A stretch of DNA of 64,000 nucleotides from Muraenolepis orangiensis (taxonomy: Eukaryota; Chordata; Actinopteri; Gadiformes; Muraenolepididae), in the NCBI GenBank assembly GCA_027704905.1, contig CM051001.1:27977237-28041236 (forward strand). The letters run 5' to 3'. The translations under genes were made by a program, and so were the position numbers. Positions 49,692 to 62,010 of this stretch are shown here, in pieces (position 1 is the stretch's first letter; every line of letters starts with the position of its first letter). Under the pieces are notes generated by a model that did no database searches, was not told the DNA's origin, and saw nothing but the letters and a program-made list of their open reading frames with translations.

Positions 49692-51878
49692 TACGACGTG
49701 TTGGTGAGAAAACGCCCCGTCAGATTCGAAGCGATACAGCGTCTGAAGCTAAACGAGTTATTTTAGCATTTACTGAACATCCAGTTCGGTTGTGGTGAAG
49801 AGCATACTGGTCTGAAACACGACGAGCAGGAACCTTTGTGTTCTCCTTCGCCTAGTCGGTGGAGGGAATTATATGTTTTTCCATAAATGACTACATAGCG
49901 ACCCCTTGAGTTTAAAGAGTAGCACTTAATTTCCGGGTACACAAAAAGCATACAGACATATTTTAAACACTGTATGAAAGGTTATGAATTTCACACATTA
50001 TGAACGGACCCACAAGCTATTTGAGCAATGGACTGAGTCCTGAATTATACAATGACAAATAATGCAGGCATGTTTATTCCAACATGTCATCAAAACCTAC
50101 AGTTCATGTCAAACTGCACATATTTGAGTTGCTCGCTGTAGTCCAGTTCAGCTCAGTAGGACTGGGGTTGGCATTTCATTAACTCTGATGTGTTGCTTAC
50201 TTTGTAAACCTAGTTTAGAACGTTTTTCACATGAGTTTAAACTATGTGTAATTATCTATTCATAATAATTGACATAATAATGTCTTACTGTTCTTACTGG
50301 GCAGTTGTACAGTTGTACAGTTGTACTAAAGTGAACAACTGCATTGAATTATAATGCATCGGCACATTCTAATATGGCCATTAATGCATTGTGATATCAA
50401 ACACAAAAACATCTGCTTAATAGATCATGAACTTATTTAGACCACTATTAAGTAGATGCAGCAGTTTAACATTCACTTATGACATCTATTCTCTCTACAA
50501 TCGATGAAGTTATCAATATATGTTTTGGTTGCTCCAAAGTAGAATGGTAAGAGGGGCACACTCTTCAGTCTCCACATGTTATAAACAGAGACATATCCTG
50601 GAGGGGTTCAGATAAGGTCACATACTGTTGTTATCAAACATACCAGAGATCAGAAGTTGCGATATGCAACATGACTTAGTTAAAATCCCAATCTTTAAAA
50701 GGTAAATCTGTATCCAATATTGAAGTCCAGAGCAGGATGAATAGAATAGGCCTCAGATATCAGATTTGTAGACACATCTAAAGCATAAATGCAATGTGTG
50801 CAACTAGCACACAATATAAAATAAGTTATGAATCACACTTGACAGAGTATTCATGCTGGTAAGCTGTCACAATGTTTATAAAGAGGACAGTGATGCATCC
50901 TTTGACTTCATGTCCTTCCTGTAGGTACCAAGCTTAAGCCCATGGGAACCATAATGCTACAGAACACACAATACACTTGAATAGAATCTGTTTCAACCAG
51001 TTCAGCACCATGGACAGGGAACTACGACAGACTCATCCATCTACATTTAGCCTCAGCCCTGTGTCTTCAGAGAAAATAAGTAACCTGCACCCACTCAAAC
51101 ATTGAACCTCCTGCTGTCAACCACCTCTCATTTGAAGACAAGACAGTGTTATTAAGTACTTTGCTTTTTATTCAGCCTCGTAGAAAGCTTTCTCATATTT
51201 CAAACAAGTGATATGCACATTAGCTCAAACAGAATATGAATCACTTCTCTGGAAAATGTATAATACAATCTAAAGCAAAATCATGAAGTCATAAGAAGAA
51301 ATGTAAAACTCTGTTGCAACCACCAAATTGAGTGACCAATTGAAGCAGAGTAAAGGCGAATGTTCATTTCTTTCAAAGTGGGTTTGTTCATGACACAGAG
51401 AGGCTATTTCAGATGTTTTGTTGGCGTAGCATCACTGTGCGTACCCCTTAGGTAAAGCCACCTTAGTTGAAACACAGACTGAACACAAAAGTCTAGAATA
51501 CTTAAGAATCTGCTTAAATAAAATAAAAACGACTACTCCTGGACATTACACCTCTACTACTAGCAATAAAGGCACAATCAAATGTCATGCCTGCATAATG
51601 CTTAATCCTTCCTAAGTAGTTTTTAAAATAAACACACATTTTCAGACAGCAGAATGGAGGGATAGATAGAACAAAAGGAAGCAGTGTGATGTTATTACTA
51701 CATCAATGGAAACTATGTAATCAGTAAATACTCAAGATGTACAAATGCATCAAGTATATTTCTCTCTTCCACAGAGCCACGATGTGGTAGTGAACAGAAT
51801 AGACAACGTTCTGAACAGTATCCCCGCTTGGTGAATAAAACAATTATTCCACAACTAGATAGTCAGAGTCATGCTTAC
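49692..51878. other. Spacer between V12 and V13
   Basis: About 2.2 kb, no gene. Almost identical to the first part of the V11/V12 spacer up to about 51070, then rejoins the series of copy B after a deletion. No microsatellite or recognisable mobile element. Confidence 0.8.
49892..49910 (-). promoter_or_regulatory. CSE/CTCF-like promoter element of V12
   Basis: CTCAAGGGGTCGCTATGTA on the minus strand, 201 bp upstream of the V12 ATG. Confidence 0.72.
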
Positions 51879-54263
51879 CTCAGGCGTTCCCTCAGAGTCA
51901 CCAAATATCTCCGCAAAGTCAGTTGGACTTTTTCTCAGGGTCTGGTCAGCAGGCATCGTGTTGTCATTGTAAGATTCCACAAACTTAAAGTCACTTGTCC
52001 TAGAACCCGTGGTTAAGTAGGCGTCATAGTTGTAAGCGCTGCGTAAGGTCCCCATGCCGTCGACCTCTGCGTAATTAGGAGGCAGATAAGCGCTGGGGAT
52101 AGCGACAGCTCCGTCAAACAACAGTCTGGGCTTTCTGCTACGACAGAACCGCACACTCAGGATGAGAACGATGAAAGTCAGGAAAAAGGTGGAGATGCAC
52201 ACCAGCGCAATAATCAGATAAAATGTCACTTTCGAATCACTGTCCTCGTGTTGATGATGGTTAAATTCTGCCACTTCTGCCAAGTTATCGGAAATAAGGA
52301 AATACACGACACATGTGGCGGAGAGCGGGGACGGCCCGTTATCTTTCACCGATACAACCAGGTTCTGTTTCATGCTGTCGGTTTCAGAAATGTCCCTTTG
52401 GGTCCTGATCTCACCGCTGTGCAGACCGATAGAAAAGAGTCCCGGGTCAGTGGATTTAATGATATGATAGGACAGCCAGGCGTTCTGTCCAGAGTCTCCG
52501 TCCACGGCTATCACCTTAGAAACTAGAGAACCTCCATGTGTCACCATGGGGACCAGCTCGGTCTTGAAAGCATCTCCTTCAGGTGTGGGGTAAAGTATCT
52601 GAGGAGTGTTGTCATTCACATCCGTTATGAAGACACTGACAGTCACGTTGCTGCTGAGCGGAGGAGAGCCGTTATCTCTAGCCATCACCTGGAATTTAAA
52701 GCTCCTGAATAGTTCATAATCAAAAGACTTCAAGGTGTGGATGACTCCTGTATCTCTGTTTACAGATAGATAAAGGGACACCGGGGAACTGTTGACTTCA
52801 CCGGGTAAAAGAGAATACACCACGGTGCCATTTTGTCTCCAGTCTGGGTCTCCAGCGGTTACAGAACACAAAGTGGAGCCAGGTTTGATGTTTTCAGTAA
52901 CATAGGCGCTGTAGGACGCTTCATCAAACATAGGTGGGTTGTCGTTGACATCGGCTACAGTTACCTGAATGGTTTTAGAGGAGGACAAAGGAGGAGTTCC
53001 TTCATCAGTAGCAACGATTGTGATATTGTAATCAGACACTAATTCACGGTCCAGACCGCTCGTGGTGACCAATGAATAATAGTTCTTAATCGATGGCACA
53101 AGTTTAAAGGGGGCGTTAAGCTGAATGGAGCATCGGACCTGTCTGTTCTTCTCAGAGTCTCTGTCCTGAACGTTAATTATTGCCACCTCGGTGCCTACTG
53201 GTACGTTCTCTAATATGGGGACGGAGAGAGATTTCAAATCTATAACGGGGGCGTTGTCATTCATATCGATAACATTAATTATTACTTTTGTGTAAGACGA
53301 TAGTCCCAACCCATCTTTTGCTTTGATGCGCAACTCAAACGACTTCTCCATTTCGAAGTCGATAGGCCCTATTACTCGTATATCCCCTGTTGTGCGATCA
53401 ATACTAAATGTATTTTTTACGTAATCTGGAACGTGTCCGAAGTCGTACGTCACCTCTCCGTTTATCCCCGCATCCGCATCGGTCGCGTGAACAGTAACCG
53501 CAACGGTGTCGACAGCAACATGTTCCTGAACGCTGGCTTCATACACAGCCTGGCTAAACACCGGGGCGTTATCATTTGCATCCAGCACAGAGACGTGTAT
53601 AGACACAGTGCCAGATTTAGGGGGAGAGCCCCCATCCATAGCCGTTAATATCAAATGTATTTCCTCTTGATTCTCACGGTCCAGCTCTTTGTCGAGAACG
53701 AGTTCGACCGTGTTTCCGTCAACAGACAATGTAAAATGTTCATTGTCTTTTAAGCTGTACCGCTGCACTGAGTTCTGTCCTACATCTGCATCACGGGCCT
53801 CCTCCATCAGGAAACGGGCTCCTCGTATAGCAGATTCTCGAATCTCTATTTTGACCAGATCATCGTTAAACAACGGAGAGTTATCGTTGATATCTTGAAC
53901 GTGAAGACTAATACGATGGAGCTCCATCGGGTTTTCCATGACTAGTTCGTGTTTTATGACGCACGACGCCTTATTTTCACAAAGAGCCTCTCTGTCAATC
54001 CTCTCAGAAACAATCAGATCTCCGCTGCTCAGGTTGATCCCACAATACCGTTTAGCGTTACCCTCTGTGTCTATGCGTGCCTTTCTCAATGCCAGTTGTC
54101 CAGTTCCCAGGCCAATGTCCTTAGCGATATTCCCAATTATAGATCCACGTTGTATTTCCTCTGGAAGAGTGTAGCTTATGTCCCCATACACGGAATGGAT
54201 CCAGAAAAAAAAGACAGCGAGACTGCCCATCGGTGAAACGCTCCTCGTCCATTTAAACGCCAT
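51879..54263 (-). CDS. pcdhg: Protocadherin gamma-type variable exon V13
   Basis: Intact 795-codon exon with ATG at 54263 and GAG|GTAAGC after 51879. Same plan as V10. Its sequence is a mosaic: EC1 with CENKASC and HELVMENPMELHRIS as in V11, EC2 with AIRGARF as in V12, EC3 with DYVKNTFSIDRTTG and FEMEKSFELRI as in V11, and HHQHEDS plus VESYND in the juxtamembrane region and stub as in V12. All calcium motifs, the membrane span and the GDSEGTPE end are intact, so it should be functional as a neuronal adhesion receptor isoform. Confidence 0.96.
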
Positions 54264-56593
54264 TACAACGTGTTGGTGAGAAAACGCCCCGTCAGATTCG
54301 AAGCGATACAGCGTCTGAAGCTAAACGAGTTATTTTAGCATCTACTGAACATCCAGTTCGGTTGTGGTTAAGAGCATACTGGTCTGAAACACGACGAGCA
54401 GGAACCTTTGTATTCTTCTTCACCTAGTCGGTGGAGGGAATTATGTGTTTTTCCATAAATGACTACATAGCGACCCCTTGAGTTTAAAGAGTAGCACTTA
54501 ATTTCCGGGTACACAAAAAGCATACAGACATATTTTAAACACTGTATGAAAGGTTATGCATTTCACACATGATGAACGGACCCACAAGCTATTTGAGCAA
54601 TGGACTGAGTCCTGAATTATACAATGACAAATAAAGCAGGCATGTTTATTCCAACATGTCATCAAAACCTACAGTTCATGTCAAACTGCAGATTTTTTGA
54701 GTTGCTCACTGTAGTCCAGTTCAGCTCAGTAGGACTGGGGTTGGCACTTCATTAACTCTGATGTGTTGCTAACGTTCTATACCTAGTTCAGAAGGTTTTC
54801 ACATGAGTTAAAACTGTGTAATTATCTATTTATATTAATTGACATAATACTATTGTGTTCATGAAAGAAATGAACAGTAAACCACTGGGCAGTTAAGTTG
54901 TACTAAAGTGAACAACTGTATTGAATACAAATTCATCTTCACATTCTAATATGGGCAATAATGCATTAATATATAAAAGAAACATCTGATTAATAGATCA
55001 TGAACTTATTTGAAACCACAATTAAGTAGATGCAGCAGTATACAATTTACCTATGACATCTATTCTCTCTAAAATTGATCAAGTTATCAATATATGTATT
55101 GGTTGCTCCCAGGAAAATGATAAGAGGGGTACACTCTTCAGTCTCCACATGTTTCACACAGAAACATATCCTGGAGGGGTTCAAAACATGATGAGGTCAC
55201 ATATAGTTACTGTTATCAAACATACCAGAGATCAGAAGTTGTGATATGCAACATGACTTAGTTAAAATCATCAACCTACAAAAAGGTAAATCTGTTTTCC
55301 AATATTCAATTCCAGAGCAGGATGAATATAATAGGCCTCAGATATCAGATTTGTAGACACATCTAACATGCAATGTGTGCAACTAGCACACAATATACAA
55401 TAAGTTATGAATCACACTTGACAGAGTATTCATGCTGGTAAGCTGCCACAATGTTTATAAAGAGGACAGTGATGCATCCTTTGACTTCATGTCCTTCCTG
55501 TAGGTACCAAGCTTAAGCCCATGGGAACCATAATGCTACAGAACACACAATACACTTGAATAAAATATGTTTCAACCAGTTCAGCACCATGGACAGGGAA
55601 CTACGACAGACTCATCCATCTACATTTAGCCTCAGCCCTGTGTCTTCAGAGAAAATAAGTAACTGCAACCATTACGATGCATGCCAAGAATAGAATAGAT
55701 TCACCACGCTACACGCAGAGAGATGAAAGGCACTAAACTAAATATGTATCCTGTAGTTCATTGGTCCCAAACGTGTTAAGGTCCTGACCTGCACCCACTC
55801 AAACATTGAACCTGCTGCTGTCAACCACCTCTCACTTGAAGACAATATAGTGTTATTAAGTACTTTGATTTTTATTCAGCCTCGCAGAAAGCTTTCTCAT
55901 ATTTCAAACAAGTTATATCCACATTAGCTCAAACACAATTAGAATCACTTCTCTGGAAAATGTATAATACAATCTAAAGCAAAATCATGAAGTCATAAGA
56001 AGAAATGTAGAACTCTGTTCAACAACCAAATCAAGTGACCAATTGAAGCAGAGTAAGGGCGAATGTTCATTTCTTTCAAAGTGGGTTTGTTTATGACACA
56101 GAGAGCCTATTTCAGATGTTTTGTTGGCGTATCCCCGGCATCACTGTGCGTACCCCTTAGGTAAAGCCACCTTAGTTGAAACACAGACTGAACAAAAAAG
56201 TCTACAATACTTAAGAATCCGCTTAAATAAAATAAAAACGACTACTCCTGGACATTGTACCTCTACTACTAGCAATAAAGGCACAATCACATGTCATGCC
56301 TGCATAATGCTTAATGCTTCCTATGTAGTTTTTAAAATAAACACACATTTTCAGACAGCAGAATGGAGGGATAGATAGAACAAAAGGAGCAGTGTGATGT
56401 TACTACTACATCAATGGACAATATGTAATCAGTAAATACTCAAGATGTACAAATGCATCAAGTATATTTCTCACTTCCACAGAGCCACGATGTGGTAGTG
56501 AACAGAATAGACAACTTTCTGAACAGTATCCACTGCTTGGTGAATGAAACAAAGTTTCCACAACTAAATCAGAGGAGTCACTGTCATACTTAC
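54264..56593. other. Spacer between V13 and V14
   Basis: About 2.3 kb, no gene. Closely related throughout to the V10/V11 spacer, with the same blocks near 55480-55700 and 56090-56380. Confidence 0.82.
54464..54482 (-). promoter_or_regulatory. CSE/CTCF-like promoter element of V13
   Basis: CTCAAGGGGTCGCTATGTA on the minus strand, 201 bp upstream of the V13 ATG. Confidence 0.72.
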
Positions 56594-58984
56594 CTCAGGC
56601 GTTCCCTCAGAGTCACCAAATATCTCCGCAAAGTCAGTTGGACTTTTTCTCAGGGTCTGGTCAGCAGGCATCGTGTTGCCATTGTAAGATTCCACAAACT
56701 TAAAGTCACTTGTCCTAGAACCCGTGGTTAAGTAGGCGTCATAGTTGTAAGCGCTGCGTAAGGTCCCCATGCCGTCGACCTCTGCGTAATTAGGAGGCAG
56801 ATAAGCGCTGGGGATAGCGACAGCTCCGTCAAACAACAGTCTGGGCTTTCTGCTACGACAGAACCGCACACTCAGCATGAGAACGATGAAAGTCAGGAAA
56901 AAGGTGGAGATGCACACCAGCGCAATAATCAGATAAAATGTCACTTTAGAATCACTGTCCTCGTGTGGATGATGGTTAAATTCTGCAACTTCTGCCAAGT
57001 TATCGGAAATAAGGAAATACACGACACATGTGGCGGAGAGCGGGGACGGCCCGTTATCTTTCACCGATACAACCAGGTTCTGTTTCATGCTGTCGGTTTC
57101 AGAAATGTCCCTTTGGGTCCTGATCTCACCGCTGTGCAGACCGATAGAAAAGAGTCCCGGGTCAGTGGATTTAATGATATGATAGGACAGCCAGGCGTTC
57201 TGTCCAGAGTCTCCGTCCACTGCTATCACCTTAGAAACTAGAGAACCTCCATGTGTCACCATGGGGACCAGCTCGGACTTAAAAGCATCTCCTTCAGGTG
57301 TGGGGTAAAGTATCTGAGGAGTGTTGTCATTCACATCCGTTATGAAGACACTCACAGTCACGTTGCTGCTGAGCGGAGGAGAGCCGTTATCTCTAGCCAT
57401 CACCTGGAATTTAAAGCTCCTGAATAGTTCATAATCAAAAGACTTCAAGGTGTGGATGACTCCTGTATCTCTGTTTACAGATAGATAAAGGGACACCGGG
57501 GAACTGTTGACTTCACCGGGTAAAAGAGAATACACCACGGTGCCATTTTGTCTCCAGTCTGGGTCTCCAGCGGTTACAGAACACAAAGTGGAGCCAGGTT
57601 TGATGTTTTCAGTAACATAGGCGCTGTAGGACGGTTCATCAAACATAGGTGGGTTGTCGTTGACATCGGCTACAGTTAAGTGAATGGTTTTAGAGGAGGA
57701 CAAAGGAGGAGTTCCCTCATCAGTTGCCCTTATGGTAATATTATAATCAGACACCAGTTCGCGGTCCAGCGTGCTTGTTGTTACTAGTGAATAGTAATTT
57801 TTAATGGATGGGATCAATTTAAAAGGAACGTTTTCTTGGATAAAGCAGCGGACCTGACGGTTATTCTGAGAATCTCTGTCTTGCACGTTAATAATGCCCA
57901 CCTCTGTACCAGCTAACACATCCTCTGGTATGGGGTTCGACAGTGACTTCTGGTGAATTACTGGAGCGTTGTCGTTGACGTCAACAATATCAATTATTAA
58001 TGAGGCATAGGACCCCAAACCGAGACCGTCCTTTGCACTAATCTGCAGTTCATATGATGATTCTTTTTCATAATCAATAGATCCAGCCACTCTAATTTCT
58101 CCTGTGGTTGGATTGAGAGAAAATGCATTGCCTTTTTCGTCTGAAACATGATCAAACCCGTACACGATCTCACCGTTGATACCCTCGTCTGAATCCGAAG
58201 CACGGACTGTCATCACGAGAGTATCTACCGGGGAGTTTTCAGGTAGGCTGGCTTGATACACGGCCTGACTAAACACCGGGGCGTTATCGTTAGCGTCTAG
58301 CACAGTGACGTGTATGGCCACAGTGCCTGATCTCTGAGGAGAGCCACCGTCTACTGCGCTAATCAAAAGCGTCATCTCTTGCTTGTCTTCTCTGTCTAAC
58401 TCGTTATGTAAGACTAACTCGCCATATTTTCGTCCATTACCCTTCGTCTTAACTTGTAATGTAAAGTGCTCGTTTGGTTCAAGTGTGTAGCTCTGAACGG
58501 CATTTTCGGCAATGTCCGCGTCGTGCGCTTCATCGAGAGGGAAACGCGCCCCTTTGACCGCTTGCTCGCCAATTTCAATTTTCTGTAGATCCTCCTTAAA
58601 CTGTGGGGCGTTGTCATTGATATCGTTAACGCGAACACTAATACGGTGTAGTTCCAAAGGGTTTTCCAGTATAAGTTCCTGTTGCACAACACACGACGGT
58701 TTCTTTGCACAAAGACTCTCTCGGTCCATTCTCTTCGCTACAATCAAATCCCCAGTAGTTAGATCTATACTGCAATACCGATCGTTGTCATCTTCGGTGT
58801 CAATGCGAGCCTTGCGATCAGATAGTCGAAAGGTAAATCCGAGATCCTTGGCTATATTTCCGATCACAGATCCGCGTTTCATCTCCTCTGGAATGGAATA
58901 GCTCACGTCTCCATAGACGGAGTGCACGACGAGAACAATCAAGTAAAGGCCACGATAATCCATTGCATCTCGATTGTTTGGCAT
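56594..58984 (-). CDS. pcdhg: Protocadherin gamma-type variable exon V14 (divergent ectodomain, converted 3' part)
   Basis: Intact 797-codon exon from ATG 58984 to GAG|GTAAGT after 56594. A second in-frame ATG at 58963 (MDYRGLYLIVLVVHSVYG) would give a more typical signal peptide, so either start is possible. The mature protein begins DVSYSIPEEMKRGS. EC1-EC3 and half of EC4 are distinct from V10-V13 (CAKKPSC loop, FKEDLQKIEIGEQAVKGARF, FDHVSDEKGNAFSLNPTTGE). From about 57722 to the donor the sequence is almost identical to V10-V13: the second half of EC4, EC5, EC6, membrane span and stub ending GDSEGTPE. Calcium motifs are intact. Likely functional, and the first intact exon in transcription order in this window. 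Confidence 0.95.
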
Positions 58985-59167
58985 CGTTTCAACGAATAAT
59001 CCACCCTTGTGTTGAACAATCGTCCAATGATGATAATGATTATGTCGAGCGTATACAAAAACAATTTATACCACACAGTATTATGCAGGTTTACTGATCG
59101 AATGCGGCGAACACCCAGCATGTACTGTGGTTTTCAACACAAATGGCTGCAGGTCATAGACGGGAGC

Positions 59168-59240
59168 CTGCTAGGTAAGGTTGGTGCATAGCGACACCAT
59201 GAGCATATTTGAGTTCATCACTCATTTATATGAGCTTATA
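59168..59240. repeat. Direct repeat carrying the V14 CSE, copy 1
   Basis: CCTGCTAGGTAAGGTTGGTG and onward through GAGCATATTTGAGTTCATCACTCA-like sequence. A related copy lies at 59753-59817 on the other side of the TA array. Confidence 0.85.
59186..59203 (-). promoter_or_regulatory. CSE/CTCF-like promoter element of V14
   Basis: CTCATGGTGTCGCTATGC on the minus strand, about 202 bp upstream of the V14 ATG. It keeps the TCGCTATG core of the V10-V13 element. Confidence 0.68.
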
Positions 59241-59253
59241 TATTTTATTATTT

Positions 59254-59261
<8 letters not shown>

Positions 59262-59333
<72 letters not shown>

Positions 59334-59365
59334 TGTATATACATACATATATATGTGTATATATA

Positions 59366-59396
<31 letters not shown>

Positions 59397-59672
59397 GTGT
59401 ATATATATATATATGTGTATATATATATATATATGTGTATATATATATATATATATACACATATATATATAACATATATACACATATATACACATATATA
59501 TATACACACATATATATATATATACTTATATATATATATACTCATATATATATATATATATATATATATGTGTATATATGTATATATACACATATGTATA
59601 TATGTGTATATATGTGTATATATACACATATATATATAACATATATACACATATATACACACATATATACAC

Positions 59673-59747
<75 letters not shown>
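59262..59747. repeat. (TA)n array with TG/CA variants
   Basis: About 490 bp of TA repeats with TGTA and CACA variants arranged in partly palindromic blocks. Able to cruciform or hairpin. It lies just upstream of the V14 promoter element. Confidence 0.97.
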
Positions 59748-59749
<2 letters not shown>

Positions 59750-59752
59750 AGC

Positions 59753-59817
59753 CTACTAGGTAAGGTTGGTGCAGCGCAACACCATGAGCATATTTTAGTT
59801 CAACACTCATATGAGCT
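59753..59817. repeat. Direct repeat with altered CSE, copy 2
   Basis: CCTACTAGGTAAGGTTGGTG then CAGCGCAACACCATGAGC and onward. It matches copy 1 except for a few changes, which fall in the CSE core (TAGCGACACC becomes AGCGCAACACC). Confidence 0.85.
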
Positions 59818-60115
59818 GTTGTGAAGAAAGCTGTGTACCAAAGACAAACCCTTGTTCACAGCTAAACTCATACAGCTCAGGTTGGAGAAGGAGAAAGCAT
59901 TTAGAAGTGGGGACAGAGACAGATTCAATGAGTCAAAGTACAGGTTTAGTAAGGCGGTGAAAGAAGCGTAACAACAGTACACTGAGAAACTCCAACAATA
60001 GCTCTCAGCCAATGACACTGCTTCTGTCTGGAGAGGGCTCAAGAACATAACAGACTCAAAGCCCCCCCCCCCAACACTCCATGAACGACCTGCCTCTGGC
60101 CAACGACCATTAATT
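59818..60115 (+). mobile_element. Fragment of a non-LTR retrotransposon ORF
   Basis: The plus-strand frame reads LRLEKEKAFRSGDRDRFNES followed by KAVKEA, a stop, EKLQQ, a stop and then NDTASVWRGLKNIT. This is recognisable as the region between endonuclease and reverse transcriptase in a widespread fish LINE. It is broken by stops at about 59970 and 60000 and ends in a C-run near 60064. It has no other parts nearby and is inactive. Confidence 0.65.
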
Positions 60116-60286
60116 GATAAGAGATTAACATACATATTCTAAGGTAATGGCATGTTTAACATGAGCATGGTCGCATGATATAAAGATATGACTCGCTTAG
60201 GAACTATACATGACGTTATCACACGACAAGAAAAAGTTTGGGGCAATTCGAAAATTTTGACTGAATAACTTCAACTCCAATCCTAC

Positions 60287-62010
60287 CTCAGGAGAAACAT
60301 TTGATCCGCCGAATACTTAATAATATAAGATTCTGTTTCATGTTGTCAGAATCAGAAATGTCTCTCTGGGTCCTGATCTCCCCACTGTGCAAATCGATTT
60401 TGAAAAGTCCAGGATCAGTGGATTTAATGATATGATATGAAGAGTGTTGTCTCTTCATTACATCCATTATGAAGACACTGATAGTCACGTTGCTGCTGAG
60501 TGGAGGAGATCCGATCTCGCGCCATCACGAGAACGTTAAAGTTCCTAAACGTTTCGTAATCAAACGCCTTTACAGCTTTCACGACGCCTGTGTCTCCGTG
60601 AACGGATACATATGAGGCCACGGGACCACCATTCACTTCACCAGGTACAAGAGAATAGATCAACGTGCCGTTCTGTCTACAATCCAATTATATAGGCGTT
60701 ATATCCGTGTGGCTCAAAGACAGTCGAGTTGTCATTCGCGTCAGCTATTGATAACTGAATGCGTTTGGAGGAAGACAAAGGCGGAGACCCCTGGTCAGTG
60801 GCAGTTATTGTAATGTTGTAATCCGTTACGACTTCACGGTCAAGTACACCCACAGTCACCAGAGAATAGTAGTTTTTGATTGAAGGTACGAGTTTGAACG
60901 GGACGTTTTCCCCTAATAACGCAGAGCACATGTCGGTTATCGTCAGAGTCCCTGTCTTGCACGTTAATTATGGCTACCTCTGTACTATGTGACACGCTTT
61001 CTGGAACCGGGTTGCTCAGAGATTTTAGGTAAATCACTGGAGCGTTGTCATTAACATCAGTGATATCTATGTTTACTTTAGGATACGAGGTTAACCCCAA
61101 ACCGTCTTTAGCCTTAATGCGCAATTCAAAAGAGGGCGCCGATTCAAAATCAACCGGAGCAACTAGCTTTATATTCCCTGATTTGCGATCAATGGCGAAT
61201 ATATTTTGAACATCTTCAGAAACATGTCCAAAATCATACGTCACATCGCCGTTAACTCCTTCGTCGGCGTCAGAAGCAGTGACTGTAACCATGGCTACCC
61301 CTGGAGGAGAGTTCTCTGGCAGACTGGCTCTATAGACAGTCTGACTGAACACCGGGGGCGTTATCATTAGCATCCAACACAGTGACGTGTATGACGACTG
61401 TACCTGATCTCTGAGGAGATCCACCGTCAAGGGCTGTGAGAATTAAATCAAGGACCTGTAATCGTTCACGATCAAGCTCTTTGTCGAGAACAAGTTTGAG
61501 AACAGAGTTTGCATCCACTCCCAGAATAAAATGGTAATTTGTTTGTAGGCTATATCTTTGAACAGAGTTCTTGTCGATATCCTCGTTGTGAGTCTTCTAA
61601 AATCGAGCGCCTTTAACAGCAGATTCACTGATTTCTATGTTAATCACGCCGTCGTTGAATTGTGGGGAGTTATCGTTGATATCCTGAATATGTAGAGAGA
61701 TGCGATGAAACTCAAACAGGTTTTCTAACATTGGCTCCTGCTTTAAAACGCACACCGGTGTGTCGCCACAGAGGCCCTCGCTGTCGACCCGCTGTTCCAC
61801 CGTTACGTCCCCATCTCGCAGGTTTAGAGCGCAATAGCGTTTAACGTTCCCCTCCATCTCCACACGGGCCTTTCGAGAATATAACCTGCTTGCATCGATT
61901 TCCAGTTCTTTTGCGATATTTCCAATGACAGATCCGTGTTGCGGATCATTACCAGAACATTGTTGCGTCCGAATGACGCCCACACCATGGGCCCATATAC
62001 CGTGTTACAT
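60287..62010 (-). pseudogene. pcdhg: Degenerate protocadherin gamma-type variable exon V15
   Basis: Pieces of a second-subfamily exon follow in order in changing frames. They are an EC1 start (SVIGNIAKELEIDASRL, about 61945), the EC1 Cys-X5-Cys loop CGDTPVC, DINDNSP, EC2 with LDKELDRE (about 61480), EC3 (VSEDVQNIFAIDRKSGN, about 61190), EC4 (NYYSLVT, LDREVV, about 60850) and EC5 (RQNGTLIYSLVPGEVNGG, about 60660). The start of EC6 is fused to SYHIIKSTDPGL after loss of roughly 135 bp. After MKQNLIL the remaining EC6, membrane span and almost all of the stub are missing, but the end SPE and a GAG|GTAGGA donor-like site survive at 60287. There is no convincing start or signal peptide; TVYG near 61995 may be its remnant. 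Clearly nonfunctional. Confidence 0.85.

Larger units (their letters stand above)
58985..60286. other. Spacer between V14 and pseudogene V15
   Basis: About 1.3 kb, no gene. Holds the V14 5' flank and CSE, the TA array between two direct repeats, a LINE fragment and about 170 bp (60116-60286) in which I see nothing. It is unrelated to the V10-V13 spacers. Confidence 0.8.

Noticed and set aside
59181..59824. Frames of Tyr-Ile repeats across the TA array
   Set aside because: Low-complexity TA repeat translated in several frames on both strands.
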